Of a DNA stretch of 64,000 nucleotides, positions 24,802-36,621 are shown piece after piece; position 1 is the first letter of the stretch; each line of letters begins with the position of its first letter. This DNA comes from Malania oleifera (lineage: Eukaryota > Streptophyta > Magnoliopsida > Santalales > Ximeniaceae). The notes beneath the pieces were generated by a model. That model did not search any database. It saw only the letters and a list, made by a program, of their open reading frames with translations, and had not been told where the DNA came from. The position numbers and the translations under genes are program-made. The stretch covers positions 54,326,093 to 54,390,092 of the forward strand of contig NC_080426.1 in assembly GCF_029873635.1 (NCBI RefSeq), in the 5' to 3' direction.

Positions 24802-25367
24802 GAAGAAGAAGAAGTAGGAGGTACTGAAGAAGAGGAAGAAAGATAGGATGAAGAAGAAGATCATTAGGCAACATCTAGTGTCGAAAACTTGCCAAAATTG
24901 CTTTTTAAATGTAAGCTAGCATCTAATTTGCATCTAGCTCAAAAGTTAAACTGTGTTTGTACTTTAACTCTTTTTGTTGCAACATCTCTTGATGAAAATT
25001 TATGGTTGTCACACCTCGTTATGTAAACACTTCCTTGCTGGTTGTAAAAATAACTTTCCTATTACGTATTACTTGTTCTTTTTGAATAATGACAATGGGG
25101 GAGAAAAGTTATTAGCAACAAAGACAAAATGCAAATAATATATGGACATGTCAAAAGTAATGAAATATGAGAAATGAAATTAACAAAGAATACATGGACA
25201 TGTGAATTCGCAAAGACTTATATGGACTTATGAACTTGCAAAGACTTATATTGACATGCTTGGATAATATGCCATGTTTCCTTATTTATTTATTTTTATC
25301 AAATGTTTATAGTAAGGGGAGTATTTTTCAAAGAAACCTTTATCTTCACTTCTTATTTGTCATCATC
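24802..25367 (+). other. 3' UTR of element A
   Basis: No coding features apart from a residual GAAGAA-rich run at the start. It holds an internal g-rich tract (gacaatgggggagaaaag, about 25090-25107) and short repeats of tatggacatgtgaa (25140-25260). Confidence 0.6.
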
Positions 25368-25381
25368 AAAAAGGGGGAGAT
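25368..25381 (+). other. Polypurine tract of element A
   Basis: aaaaagggggagat directly before the 3' LTR, the plus-strand priming site of reverse transcription. The preceding catcatcaaaaagggggag is shared by D, B and H. Confidence 0.9.
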
Positions 25382-27262
25382 TGTTGGCCTAACTAGGCTT
25401 TTCAATCAGTTTTGGTGATAACAAACAAAGGACATTTTAACTTGGAATGTTTGAGTTTTGGTGTTTTAGGAAAATAAGGATCATTGTGGACCATCAAGTT
25501 AGATATACTAACAAGTGATCCAAAAATAAGCTCAACACAACACAATACTGATCAAAGCATGGGAAGCCAAAACTAGCTCAAGCAAACATCCAAGGGATTT
25601 CAAAGCGAAAAGAAAGTGGATGGTCTCAAGCTTAGAAAATAAGGTTTTAGGAAAACCAATGTAAGTACTTCAAAGTCTAAATATCTATTGAAATATCTTT
25701 TGAAGCTTTTTAGGAGAATTATCTAGACTTAGAGACTTATTTTAAAAACCCTGGAAAAAGTTTTATAAAAGGATAAAGAAAGAAAGCAAATCATATTTTG
25801 CATAAGGATTAAAAATTCAGAAAACCAGAACATCAAAATACTGAAAATATTCTTTGAAGTGTGAAGTGGCAACTTCTGATGACTGAACTCCAAGTTCAGT
25901 TGACTGAAGAATTACTTCAAACGTTTGAAGAATAAGCTTAGGCGTCTGAAGAAATGTTTGAGAAAAATTGTAACTTGCAGAAGCACTTCGGTCATCTGAA
26001 CTTAACTTTTTGGTCATATGAACGCGACACTTCGGTCGTCTGACCTTGAATTCAGTCATCTGACCCTATATCCAGTTCACTTTATTTAAAGTATCAGGAA
26101 CTTCAGATGACTGAACTCGAGTGTTCAGTCATCTGAACACTATTAACAGGCGGAAAATTTCAGAACTTTATTTTTTAAATTTGAGTTGCTTGGGCTCTAA
26201 TGTTTCTAAGAACTTGGGAAATACAACAAGGAAACTTGAGCAATAAGGAAACTTGTTTGAATTCCTATAAATACATGGTTTTCCAATTCAAAACACAACC
26301 AAGTATTGAAAAATCTACCTTAAGCTCTCTTGCTCTCAGAGTCTCAACTTGCTCATCCTTTGCAAACTGAAAGTGCTGGTCTTCTGAGATCATTTATCAT
26401 CAATCCCTAAGTTCTACTTGATGATTTCTCATCTAGAGAAAATGAAGTTTGGTGAAGTCTATTCTTAAGCTTCAAAAGTGTATTTCATTCTTGATATTTA
26501 CTTTTTGAAGTACAGAGATTTGAATTGTACTAATTTGCTCTTTGTGTGAGCACCCTTTGTACACAATCCTCTTATTGTTTCTCCTGTAGTTTTTGGACGA
26601 TTCCAGGTTGTTGGATCGTTGACCAAGCGAGAGTACATTGTTTGGAGAAGGTGGGCTCTAGCCTTAAGAAAGGAGTGTTGTAATCGGTGTTGTTCCGCAC
26701 GATAAAGGAACTGTGATAGTGGAACCCTTTGGTAATTTGCCAAGGACAAGGACGTAGGCTGTGTTGAAGCCAAACCTCATAAAATCTTTGTGTCTCTCTC
26801 TCTCTTCCTTATTCATTGTTTTTCTACACAATATATTTTTGTGTATACTAAAGTGCAGATTGCAGGGCTTGAGATTAAAATCAAAGGAAGACTCTTGATA
26901 TTTAGAAAGTACGTTTTGATTAACCGTTTGAGGAAACCCAAAAGGGAGTACGTTGGTTAATTTTCGAAAATCTTAATCAAGAGAAGCACAAACAAAGGTG
27001 TCAAACAAAAAAGGTTGCAAACATTTACGTGGCAGCTAATAAAAGGCTTAACAAACTTGTATGATTGTTTTAATACTTTGGTAAATTGATTTGTGTGTTT
27101 AAATTTTAGTATCTTGTCGTGTGTGGGTTTTTCGTCATGGTTATTAGTTGATTGATTTATTTTTTTCATTGTTGTATTAAAACAAGTAAACTTTCAGAAA
27201 AGGTCAAAATATTAAAATAAACCAATTCACGCCGCCCTCTTGGAACAGCTATACTAATTTCA
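25382..27262 (+). repeat. 3' LTR of element A
   Basis: Matches the 5' LTR throughout. Motif array at about 25870-26150, TATAAATA at 26266-26273, leader element at 26747-26779, end ...ctaatttca. A 26-bp stretch ahead of the TATA box (caataaggaaacttg duplicated) is an extra relative to the 5' copy. Confidence 0.92.
25865..26273 (+). promoter_or_regulatory. U3 motif array and TATA box, 3' LTR of A
   Basis: Same motif order as the 5' LTR with decayed CpG positions (acttcaaacgtttgaag where the 5' copy has acttcagacatctgaag). TATAAATA is at 26266-26273. Confidence 0.6.
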
Positions 27263-27267
27263 CATTG

Positions 27268-27659
27268 GACTTTATATTTTTTTTTGCATGATAATATTGA
27301 GCTTTGTGTTTTACTGCTTGATCATACTAGAACTGTTTGAGTAGTTGTGGATAAACTGCTAGGAAATTATAAACTCAAATAGGATATTATTTATATAGGA
27401 TCTGTTTTGGAAAGTCCCATTTTCAAACGGCACTCTGCTGAAAATTTTCTAAATCTTTCCAAAACTTTTAATGTATAAATATTCTACTTACCCATTGCAT
27501 AGCACTCTTATCTCTTATGGTCCTTTTTGCTGTTGCCAAAAGGAGAGATGTAGGGGCAAAATTTGGGTTAAATACACGATGCACATTGTTAGGGGGAGCC
27601 TCTTAAGGCTATACCCATTTTTTGCACGGTGTATTTGTCATCATCAAAAAGGGGGAGAA
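27268..27659 (+). other. 3' UTR and polypurine tract of element D
   Basis: Continues the 3' UTR of D after the insertion of A. Ends in catcatcaaaaagggggagaa (about 27639-27659), the purine tract directly before the 3' LTR. No coding region. Confidence 0.8.
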
Positions 27660-29612
27660 TGTTGACCTTATAAGTTGTACTTGGTTTCGATAATGAAAAA
27701 TACTCAGTTATTTGATAATTGTTAAGTGTTTGTGCAGGTTTAAATAAACATCCCAAGGAAGGACATTTGAAACAATTAGAAGACCCTGAAGACCTCTTAT
27801 ATTTGTAATTATAAATTCAATATTTGTAATATGGGTCTAAAATAGTAACTTAGGATGTGGTCTTTATTTACCTAACCTGAACATCAAGCATATTGGATAT
27901 ATGGTAAGCTCAATAAAGCCATAGTAAGACTCTAGGTCCCAACACTCACACACATAGCATATAATATATAGGAGTGGTGAAATTGTGCTTGAATTGATCA
28001 TTTCCAAACAACTTGAGAGAGCTCGGGTGACCGACCCTATGGAGTTCAAAACTCCTCGAGCGCCTGACTATTGACAAGTCAATAGGTTAACCAGGCTCTC
28101 GGGTGACCGATCCATAAATGCACACATCATCCACAAGCGTCTGAACCCCTCGAAAGGGATAGTTTACCAACTCGGGCGACCGATCATTTTAGTTCAAAAA
28201 GACCCCAGGGCGACTGAACACTTGAGTTCAGGCCATCAACTAAAGGATTGGGCACCCAAAGTCACGAACAAAGGCTACTGACTTTTATTTGAGTTGCTGA
28301 AGCATAGTAGGAGCGACTGAACTACTTTGAATGCCTTTTATTACTGAGTCTGGTCGAGCAACCGAACCTAGGTTCAGCCACCCGAACCTCAGCCGATTGA
28401 AATTATTTTAATCACGGTAAAACAGGGTTAATTCATATTAAATGCATTTTAATCATTAGGGACTTTTTTAATTATTCCCTTCATGTCCCAACCGATTATA
28501 TTTTTACCCCTGGCTATAAATATGAGTTCATTTGCAAGATTAGCATAAGATTAGCGAATAGATTAGCCAAAATATCCTCTCTTTTAAAGATACATCTTTT
28601 GGCCAAATACTCTCAAATCTCCGTTCATTTGATATCTACTGAAATTGTGTGAACATTTCTAGAGTGCTTAAGATTGTTATAGCTTGCTAGAAACTCCCAT
28701 TTGAGTGATTGATTGTTATATTTCTTTAAGAGAGTTTTAGCTTAGGTTTATCCCACAGATTTGCTCATTATAAATCTTGTGTGGGGATAAACCAAGTAAG
28801 CTTAGGATATTTGCATATTTGTTGCAAGTGTCCAATAGCTTGATTTTTGGTGTACAAAGATTTCTCAAACAAGCAACTATTTTCAAACTAGTGTTGTGCA
28901 TCTTTCATTGAGGAAAACTCTTTTTGAACTAGTTTGATTATCTGATTCGTATACTTGGAATATTGATGTGCTATTGAAATACTTTGTTTTTTATTCCAAG
29001 ATATTGCTTGTGTTGAACAATCTTGAGCATCATACTGATTATATTGTGTTGAGTATAGATTGCACAAAACTCGCATCACTGAGCTTACACTATATCCATG
29101 TTATTGATGTGTATGTGAATGTGTGTATTTGGGTACATATCAGATTTACGTGAAAGTACTATTTCTATACCATCTGTTTGAGAGAATACTGTTGTATTTC
29201 CAAGCGTGGCCTAAAGGGGCAGTAATCCAGCCCGGTAAAGATTGGTTATAAAGGTTGAGGTCAGCCTTGTGTTAATTGACTTGGTTTGTATAGGTGTCGC
29301 TCCACCCGCTTAAGTGAGCAATTATAGTGGTAATCCTTGTGCTTTTTAGCAATGGCGAGGACGTAGGCAATTCACAAAACCTCGATAACATTTCTACATG
29401 TCACTTTTACTTTACAACTTTGTGGTGCTTGTGTTGTTAATTAGATTGCTTTATTTGATTACTGGTACATATTACAACTAATTTACATTACTTGCACTAG
29501 ATTGACCATAGGGTTGTGAAAATACTGTTGTTAGAATATTGACCTTGGGCTTAAATTTTAAAAGTACCAATTCACCCCCCCCCCCCCTCTTGGGATCACG
29601 GTAAAGCTTTCA
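27660..29612 (+). repeat. 3' LTR of element D
   Basis: Complete 1953-bp LTR from tgttgaccttataag to gtaaagctttca, followed by the GCAAC duplication. Motif array at about 28020-28390, TATAAATA at 28515-28522, leader element at 29355-29384, C-rich tract near 29573-29587. Confidence 0.92.
28018..28522 (+). promoter_or_regulatory. U3 motif array and TATA box, 3' LTR of D
   Basis: Repeated gggcgaccga motifs (ctcgggtgaccgacc near 28022, ctcgggtgaccgatcc near 28098, ctcgggcgaccgatc near 28172, gggcgactgaac near 28208, gagcaaccgaacc near 28357). TATAAATA is at 28515-28522. Confidence 0.6.
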
Positions 29613-29617
29613 GCAAC

Positions 29618-30730
29618 ACATTTCCCTTCCTAGTTTGCATAATAACCAAATAGTTATGTACATGTAAAATCGAAACTACTATATATTTTGATGACATGTA
29701 CATATGTTTTTTGTGTCTTGGGATGAACTTAGTTCATGGACACCATTTGGTCCAAATCTTTGGGTCATGTACTCTCACTCGGGACCTAAATGGTAAAACA
29801 TCATTCTTATAATTAAATGTCTCATATATTGATGATGGTCCATTGACTAGGGAAAATTGCATAACTTAGGGGGAATTTTCATTTCACACACACTCATTGT
29901 GAATTTTGAGTTCTGTCATCTTTTTGAACCTCTATTGCATTACCTTTGAGTATAGTCTCGAGGGGCTATCGCATTTCAAATTGAAATGCAATACGTTATG
30001 CTATGTGCTAAATTTCTAATATTTGTTGCATACTGAAATCCTTAGAAATTATGAAAAATGAGTAATGTTCTTAAATTACTATCATCCTTGATCTTAATGC
30101 AAGTATGTATGCATGCAAATATATAGCAGGAGTTTAAGCCCCACTTTTAAGAAAAATGAACTTAATGCATATAATCTCTTATATGTTAAGTAATATTAAG
30201 AAGGATGAACACGTGATGGATGTGCTTGAATAAAATTCATCCTTGAATGTAAATGGACTTATGTGTGCAGATTATACAGGGAAGTTTAAGCCCCATCCTT
30301 GAGACAAGGATTTTAATCACCTACCCCGTGGACTCACATCCTCTATTGTTTCTACTTTTTTATTCTGAAGCTTTTCTAAGTGCCTTGAATATCATATCTT
30401 GTCTTTATTGAATCATCTTTGATATGGATCGTTGCTGGTATGCACGAACATTACACATAACTTAACGTTTGCCTTTTTTGGTGCATGTTTTATCCATAGT
30501 ATCTAAGCACATATTGAAATTGATAAAGGGAGCATCTGAACATAAAATTCTATCTTGTGTTGCTCACCAACATTTTAAGGCTTAGATTTTTTTTTTTTTT
30601 TGAAATTTCTGTGGCATGTGCTTAGTCATAATGATCTTATTAAAATTTTAATTCAAAATATATTACTTAGCCACAGTGTCTTAGGTTTGGCCGTATGGTC
30701 CTTGTCTAAAATGTCTTGATATCTTCAAGA
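29618..30730 (+). mobile_element. Internal 3' UTR of element E, right part
   Basis: Plus-strand continuation of E after D. No ORF. It is related in inverted orientation to 34250-34640 (attgcattaccttt, gcatgcaaatata, agtttaagccccac), which is the matching part of element G. It stops at the G LTR without reaching a purine tract. Confidence 0.65.
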
Positions 30731-32734
30731 TGTTGGAATTGGTGTGATCCCAAGAGGGGGGTGAATTGGGTTTTAAAACATTTTGGCTAAATTAAGCATT
30801 TCGCCGATTCACTACAAATCATATCTCATTCAATATACATACGTGTATGTAAAATTATAAATGATAAATGAAGACATATACGTGTGCAGTATATCTTATT
30901 TAAATCAAATGTGTGTATACAAATAATTATGACATCAAATAAACATTCATACACATGCTGAAATTAAAGTGCGGGAATTTAAATAAGATAAAGAGAGAGT
31001 GACACATAGATTTGTTATCGAGGTTCAGCCAAACCAGCCTACGTCCTCGCCTTGGGCGTACCCCCCAAAGATTCCACTAAATCTGCTCACTTAAATAGTC
31101 AGAGCAGAAGCCATTTACATCCTCTCCTTACGAGGCGAGGAAAACCCCAGTTCAATTTCGAGGTTGAACCAAACCGGTCTGACATATGGGGCTGAGACTC
31201 CCCAGTTCAATTTCTGGGCTGAACCAAATCGGTCTCATTTACGGAGCTGAGACTCCCCAGTTCAATTACGGGCTGAACCTAACCAATACATGGAAAACAT
31301 TTTTTTTACATATTAAAATTCTTCTAAATACAAGCAGAGATGTACAACGTTTAAGCTCATAAAATATGCACTCTCTAAAGATATGAAATAATGCTTAGTA
31401 GAGAAATGGTGCTTTTCTAAATAATATTTTCGAAATCTTTGAACAAAAATATATATAATGAATATTTCAAAGATTTAACCTAAAATGAATATTTCTCCCA
31501 AAAATATTTTTCAATGAAATAATCGAAGAAAACTTCAAGCTTACTCTCAAAAATTGTTTTTGAGAAATCAAAGTGTATGTGAGAGTAAGTGATTTAAAAA
31601 TAAATGCCCAAGAAAACTAAGCTCTCTTTTAAAATAAATTTTGAAATGAATAAAAGGAAAGAGAGTTATGGAGAGTTAAAGATTTTCCCCAAGAAATAGT
31701 TTTTGCAATAAAAATTAAGTTGGGGAAACTTTGATTAAGTGAAAAATTAGAGAGAAAATATTTGTTAATCAAATTGTTAATCTTGGCTTATGAAAGGGTA
31801 TATATAGAGTTTGGGAATTTTTTGACTGTTGGGGATACACTGGGTATTATTAGAAAAGCTTAATTAAATTTTAAACTTGTTTTAGCATTTAAAAATACCC
31901 CAACCCTAGAGTTTCGGTTGACCCAGCTATAGGTTCAATCAGCCGAACACTCAAAAAACAAAAGGCGCATTTTAAACAATCGGGTGCCTGAAAATATGTT
32001 CGGTTGGTTGAACTAGATGATTTTCAAAATATCCAAAATTCGATCACTCGGACTCAAGTTTGGTCTACCGAACTTGCATGTTTGGTCGCCCGATGTCAAA
32101 ATGACAGTGGAGTTCAGGCCCCCAAGTTGTTGGAAAATGCCAGGGTTAAGTATTCGGTCGACTGAGAAAGTTACATTCATTTTAGTTTAGTCGCCGGAAG
32201 TCAAGTCAACATTTTGACTTTTCAACTATTTGGTCGACCGAGGCATTTTTAACATGCCTGGTTCAGTCGTCCAAACCCCTTTCAATTTTCAACTTAGGTT
32301 ATATTTTACCCCTGTTATTTTCCTTAAGTGAATTGTAGGGTCCTAGGGTCTCTCTAAGGTATAGGCATTTTAATTTACCCTAAAAACCTAGCATCAGTTG
32401 ACCGAAGGTCGATCGAAGTTAGCCCTAAGGTCTAATTACAGTTATGTCTGAGCACTATGACAGATCATGTAGGATGTATGCAGTTATTATAGACCAAAAT
32501 AGAAAAATTAAATGCATATACAACTGAAAACATGTCTTCTTCTTCTTCTTCTTCTTCTACTCTTCCGTCTTCATGGAATATGCCAAATAATGTGTTCTTT
32601 GAGCTCCGTTTGGCTTCCATCTCAGACCTCTTATATGTATGTTAAATTAGAACCTATTCAACCACTAGAAACACACATAAGTAACTTGTGGTTTGTCATT
32701 ATTAAAACCAAGGATCGGACTCAAAAAGTCAATA
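30731..32734 (-). repeat. LTR of element G (minus strand)
   Basis: A 2004-bp LTR of the E family on the minus strand: plus-strand tgttggaattggtgtgatccc is its end and aaaaagtcaata its start. TATATATA on the minus strand at 31799-31806, leader element at 31019-31049 with both stem arms intact (cgaggtt...cctcg), motif array at about 31905-32420. On its right is the minus-strand purine tract, so this is the 3' LTR of G. Confidence 0.85.
31799..32420 (-). promoter_or_regulatory. U3 motif array and TATA box, LTR of G
   Basis: Minus-strand TATATATA at 31799-31806, preceded on that strand by an array of cgaccgaac-type motifs. On the plus strand these appear as, for example, gtttcggttgaccc, ttcggtcgactgag (about 32153) and ttggtcgaccgagg (about 32230). 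Confidence 0.55.
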
Positions 32735-32801
32735 ATCTCCCCCTTTTTGATGATGACAAATGCACTAGAGCAAAATGGGTACAGCTTGAAAAGGTTCCTC
32801 C

Positions 32802-32928
32802 TAAGAATATGCATAATTTAAAAATAACAATAATAGCTCAAGCATATTCATGAAAGAAGACTCCCTCTAAGAATATGCATAATGTAAAAATAACAATAAT
32901 AGCTCAATCATATTCTTGAAAGAAGACA
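32802..32928. repeat. Tandem duplication, about 66 bp twice
   Basis: taagaatatgcataat...gctcaagcatattcatgaaagaagac at 32802-32867 is repeated with a few changes from 32868. Confidence 0.85.
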
Positions 32929-33530
32929 CAACAAATAAAATTATGCATTTAATTTTCGTTAAGGCACATGCTCAAATATTTGTTCCCTAAAAATTTTTTC
33001 TTTCGATCATTATCATTTTACTAAAAAACATTCCCCCCCATTTGTCATCAGCAAAAGAGCTAAGCTAAGTTGAAGACATTTTGATCATTTAGAAATAGAC
33101 TTAGCAAACAGAACTCCCCCTTTTTAAAAATAATTTTTATTTTGCTTATAAAAACTCTCCCTCTTTTTAGCATAAGATTTGTGCATATAAAATTCTTCTT
33201 ACATTTTATTGAAAAAATATGACGATAAAGCACATGACAATATAACTAGTCAATATGAGATTTAAAAGACACATGACAAACAAGATCAAACCAAGATTAT
33301 CCACAAACCATGTAAATTTAAACATATCATAAAACCTGTGAAAGATTTGAGTTCAACATACACGACATAGTTCATATGCATTTCATAAAAAATCAATGAA
33401 CCAGTTATGCAATGCAACACCCTTAAAAGATTTCATGACATTAAATTTTAATATAGAGAAAGCACAAATTATGATAGGCATTTAAGCACACAAGTAAGAA
33501 ATAAGGAATATTCTACATAAGTTCAATTCT

Positions 33531-33533
<3 letters not shown>

Positions 33534-33569
<36 letters not shown>
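33534..33569. repeat. TA dinucleotide microsatellite
   Basis: Uninterrupted TA repeat of about 36 bp inside the 3' UTR of G. Confidence 0.95.
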
Positions 33570-33571
<2 letters not shown>

Positions 33572-34643
33572 TCTTATGTTTTTCAATAAACACTAGGGGC
33601 GATGCTTTCTAGAAAAAAAAAAAAAAAACTTAAATTTAAAGATCAAGCATGCAATGTTTTTTTGGTTTGTCATTTAAGTACAATCCATAATATAATCAAA
33701 AAAACCAACCATATAGATCCCACAATGATTTAGAAAAATTAAACCTAGATCATATGGCAAGACCAAAGACACTGTGGCAAATTAAAAATATTTTCATTTA
33801 TGATATTCAATAAAAAAAAATATAGTAATGCTCATGCCATAATGAACTAACACATATCTAAGCCAAAAATTTGGAGAGCATAACAGGATAGAATTTAGCT
33901 TAAGATGCTCCCCCTATCAATTTTGAATATGTGGTTAGATACTGTTGGCTACCTATACTAATATAGATTTTGAAAATTCATTAAAAGTCCAAATAGTATA
34001 AGTATTGATTTTAGATTTTACTTGATAAATGAATTGCACTAGTAAAATGTACTCAAACGCATATGCGCTAAATATCAAGCAACAGGTCTTGCATGGTGTC
34101 CATCCATACCATGAAAAATCCATATCAAAGAATGATTCAATAGAGACAAGAAATGATGTTCATAGTACAAAAAAAATTTCTGACTCAAAAAGTGGAAACA
34201 ATAAAAAAGAAAAAATGTGAGTCCATGGGGTAGGTGATTCTAATATTTTTCTTAAGGATGGGGCTTAAACTCCCCCCGTATAATATCAAGCACACAAAAG
34301 TTCATTAACAGTCAAGGATGAATTTCAATAAAGTACATTTAACACATGTTCATCCTTCAAAACAACACTCAGCATGCAAGAGATTATAAACATTAAGCTC
34401 TTATTCATTATTTCATAAAAGTGGGGCTTAAGCTCTTCCTGTATATTTGCATGCACACATACTTGAAATAAAGTTCAAGGATGATAGTCATTAAAAAACA
34501 TTCATCAAAAGCTCATCCTTTCAAAATATTTTAGCATACAGCAAATATTGAGCATTTAGCACCTAGCATGACATATCGCATTAGAATTTAAATACACCAT
34601 AGCCAATCAAGGTTGTACTAAAGGGTAATGCAATAGGCGTTCA

Positions 34644-34958
34644 GCCCTAAGGTCTGATTACGGTCATGTCTGAGCACTAAGACATATCATGCAGGATGTA
34701 TGCAGATATTACACACCAAAATAGAAAAATTAAATGCATATACAACTGAAATTGTGTCTTCTTTTTCTTCTTTTGCTCTTCCGTCTTCATGGAATATGGC
34801 AAATAATGTGTTCTTTGAAATTGAAGAAGAAGAAGAGGAAGAAGACACGTTTTCAGTTGTATATGCATTTAATTTTTCTATTTTGGTCTGTAATAACTAT
34901 ATACATCGTGCATAACATGTCTTAGTGCTCAAACATAACTGTAATCAGACCTTAGGGC
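34644..34958. repeat. Large inverted repeat at the G/E LTR junction
   Basis: The left arm 34644-34780 (gccctaaggtctgattac...gctctt) is the reverse complement of the right arm 34823-34958 with a few mismatches, separated by about 42 bp. The left arm is a minus-strand LTR fragment of G and the right arm is the plus-strand 3' LTR of E, both missing their first 200 bp or so. A transcript across it could form a hairpin of about 135 bp. Confidence 0.9.
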
Positions 34959-36616
34959 AAATTTCGGTCGACCGACGTTGGATTTTTTAGGCTATATTAA
35001 AAAGCCTAGGTCGTAGACTGACCATAGGTCCCCATGCACATAATGAATCCTTAAAAGATTAAATATCACATTTATAATTATAGGGACAAAACTTATAAGG
35101 CCAATCAGAACATAACTTGAATTTTGAAAGAGCTTTGGGCGACCGAACTTAGAAGGTTAAAGTGGTTTGAGCGATTGAATATGTAAAGAGTCAAAAAGTT
35201 GACCGAGTCTCAGGCGACCAAACCTAATTTGAACTGATTGTCCACACTTGACCGAATGCTAAATGTAACTTTTTCCCTCGGTGACCAAATTGTCATGTTC
35301 GGCAGACTGAATCGTGAATCGGGCGACCGAACATCGAGCATTTGGAAAATCACATTGGCTCAGCCACCCGAACCTTTCCTTGGGCACCCAAACTTGAAGA
35401 AAAAACTTTTCCATCTATGTTTGTTCGAAGGACCGGGCGACCAAATCTCTTGGGTTGCCAAAAATTAACTGGAGTAATTTGAGTTAAATTTTAATTAAAC
35501 TTTTTCAAAATCCCCGATAGGTCCCCAACGTTCATATTTTTTAGAAAAACTATAAATACCTCTTTCATTTGTTTAATTAGAAACTTTGATTAGCCAACTT
35601 TTCTTTCTAATTTTATCCTAATCAAAGTTTCCCCAAAACACGTTTTTATTACAAAACCCTTTTCTCGGGGCAAATCTTTTACTCTCTAAAACTTTCTTTC
35701 ATTTATTTGTAAATCATTTTTATGGGAGTGTAATTCTTATAGGCATTTTGTTTTTCATTCAAGGCATTAACTCTCTCATTTCCTTTTCACTTTGAAAATC
35801 ATTTTGGGAGTTTGCTTTGATATTTCTCCATATATTTCCATGGTAAATATTTTGTTGGAGAAATACATTCTTGCTTTGATTTGCACATTGAATATCAAAT
35901 GTTTGTATTTTTGTTTTGTGCAAGATCATTTTTAGAAAAACACCCTTACTCTACTGAGCATAACTCATATCATATTAGAGTGCATGTTATAGAGCTTTCA
36001 TATTGTACATCTCAACTTAGTTGTAGAAGTATTGCCATATGTACAAAAATGTTTTTAATGTACTGGTTGGGTTCAGCCCGAAATTGAACTAGGGAGTCTC
36101 AGCCCTGTAAGTGAGACAGGTTTGGTTTAACCTAGAAATTGAGCTGGGGAGTATCAGCCCTATAAGTGAGACAAGTTGGGCTCAGCCTTATAATTGAGTT
36201 GGGGAATGTCTGCCCCGGAAAGACATTGTAAATAGTTTATGCTCCACCCGCAATTGAGCAAGGTTAGTAGAATCCTTGGGGGGTATGCCCAAAGCAGGGA
36301 TGTAGGCTGGTTTGGCTGAACTTCGATAACAAATATTGTGTGTCTCTCTCTCCCTATTTCATTTAAATTTCCACACTTAAATTTCTATATGTGTATACTT
36401 ATTCATTTACTATTATAATTATTTGCATGCACACACTTAAATTAAATGCGATATACTGCACACGTGTATGTATGCACTCATGGTTTAATCACTTTACATA
36501 CATGTTTGTATTATGAATAGGATATGATTTGTGGTGAATCATATAAATGTTTAAATTAGCCAAAATGTTTTTAAAACCCAATTCACCCCCCTCTTGGGAT
36601 CACACCAAAGTCAACA
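34819..36616 (+). repeat. 3' LTR of element E, 5'-truncated
   Basis: Matches the 5' LTR of E from its gaagaag stretch to the end, ccaaagtcaaca, followed by ACTTC. Lacks roughly the first 200 bp and the purine tract. TATAAATA at 35551-35558; the leader element at 36296-36325 is decayed (cagggatgtaggc...gaacttcg). Confidence 0.85.
34963..35558 (+). promoter_or_regulatory. U3 motif array and TATA box, 3' LTR of E
   Basis: Motifs include ttcggtcgaccgacg (34963), gggcgaccgaact (about 35137), aggcgaccaaacc (about 35212) and gggcgaccgaac (about 35319). Several CpGs kept here are lost in the 5' copy and the reverse. TATAAATA is at 35551-35558. Confidence 0.6.
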
Positions 36617-36621
36617 ACTTC

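Larger units (their letters stand above)
14706..27262 (+). mobile_element. Copia SIRE-type element A, containing a Gypsy solo LTR
   Basis: Exact target duplication CATTG (14701-14705 and 27263-27267), inserted in the 3' UTR of D. Complete layout: 5' LTR, primer site, gag, pol, third ORF, purine tract, 3' LTR. All ORFs are damaged. The two LTRs are 1872 and 1881 bp and look about 95 percent identical by eye, so the insertion is fairly recent. Confidence 0.93.
9281..29612 (+). mobile_element. Copia SIRE-type element D (decayed), containing element A
   Basis: Flanked by the exact duplication GCAAC (9276-9280 and 29613-29617), so it inserted into E. Parts: 5' LTR missing its end (9281-about 10680), truncated gag, full-length but broken pol (to 14563), 3' UTR (14564-14705, resumed at 27268-27659 after A) and a complete 3' LTR (27660-29612). 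The two LTRs differ at about one base in eight over their first 160 bp by eye, older than A or B. Confidence 0.9.
32735..34643 (-). mobile_element. Purine tract and 3' UTR of element G
   Basis: On the minus strand this ends in tgtcatcatcaaaaagggggagat next to the G LTR, and resembles the 3' UTR of H (39671-41621) and E. It contains a TA microsatellite (about 33534-33569), a 66-bp tandem duplication (32802-32928) and no coding region. The gag and pol of G are absent: its 3' UTR is joined directly to an LTR fragment at 34644. Confidence 0.7.
5610..36616 (+). mobile_element. Copia-type element E (non-coding internal region), containing D, A and G
   Basis: Bounded by matching target duplications ACTTC (5605-5609 and 36617-36621), inserted in the minus-strand gag of F. 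It has a complete 5' LTR (5610-7655), an internal region (7656-9275 plus 29618-30730) and a 3' LTR missing its first part (34819-36616). After removing D and G, about 2.7 kb of internal sequence remains. I see no gag, protease, integrase or RT motif in it, so E looks non-autonomous or coding-deleted. The two LTRs differ at roughly 10 percent of sites in the stretch I compared by eye, so E is older than A and B. Confidence 0.8.

Noticed and set aside
24682-24864. Minus-strand Phe-rich ORF
   Set aside because: Complement of the GAAGAA run coding the acidic tail of the third ORF.
34677-34925. Near-identical small ORFs (MHIQLK...) on both strands
   Set aside because: They arise because the region is an inverted repeat; each lies in LTR sequence with no domain.
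30731-36616. Simple inversion of part of element E instead of a separate element G
   Set aside because: The minus block has a complete LTR in addition to both LTRs of E, so an extra element is needed; a later inversion is not excluded.
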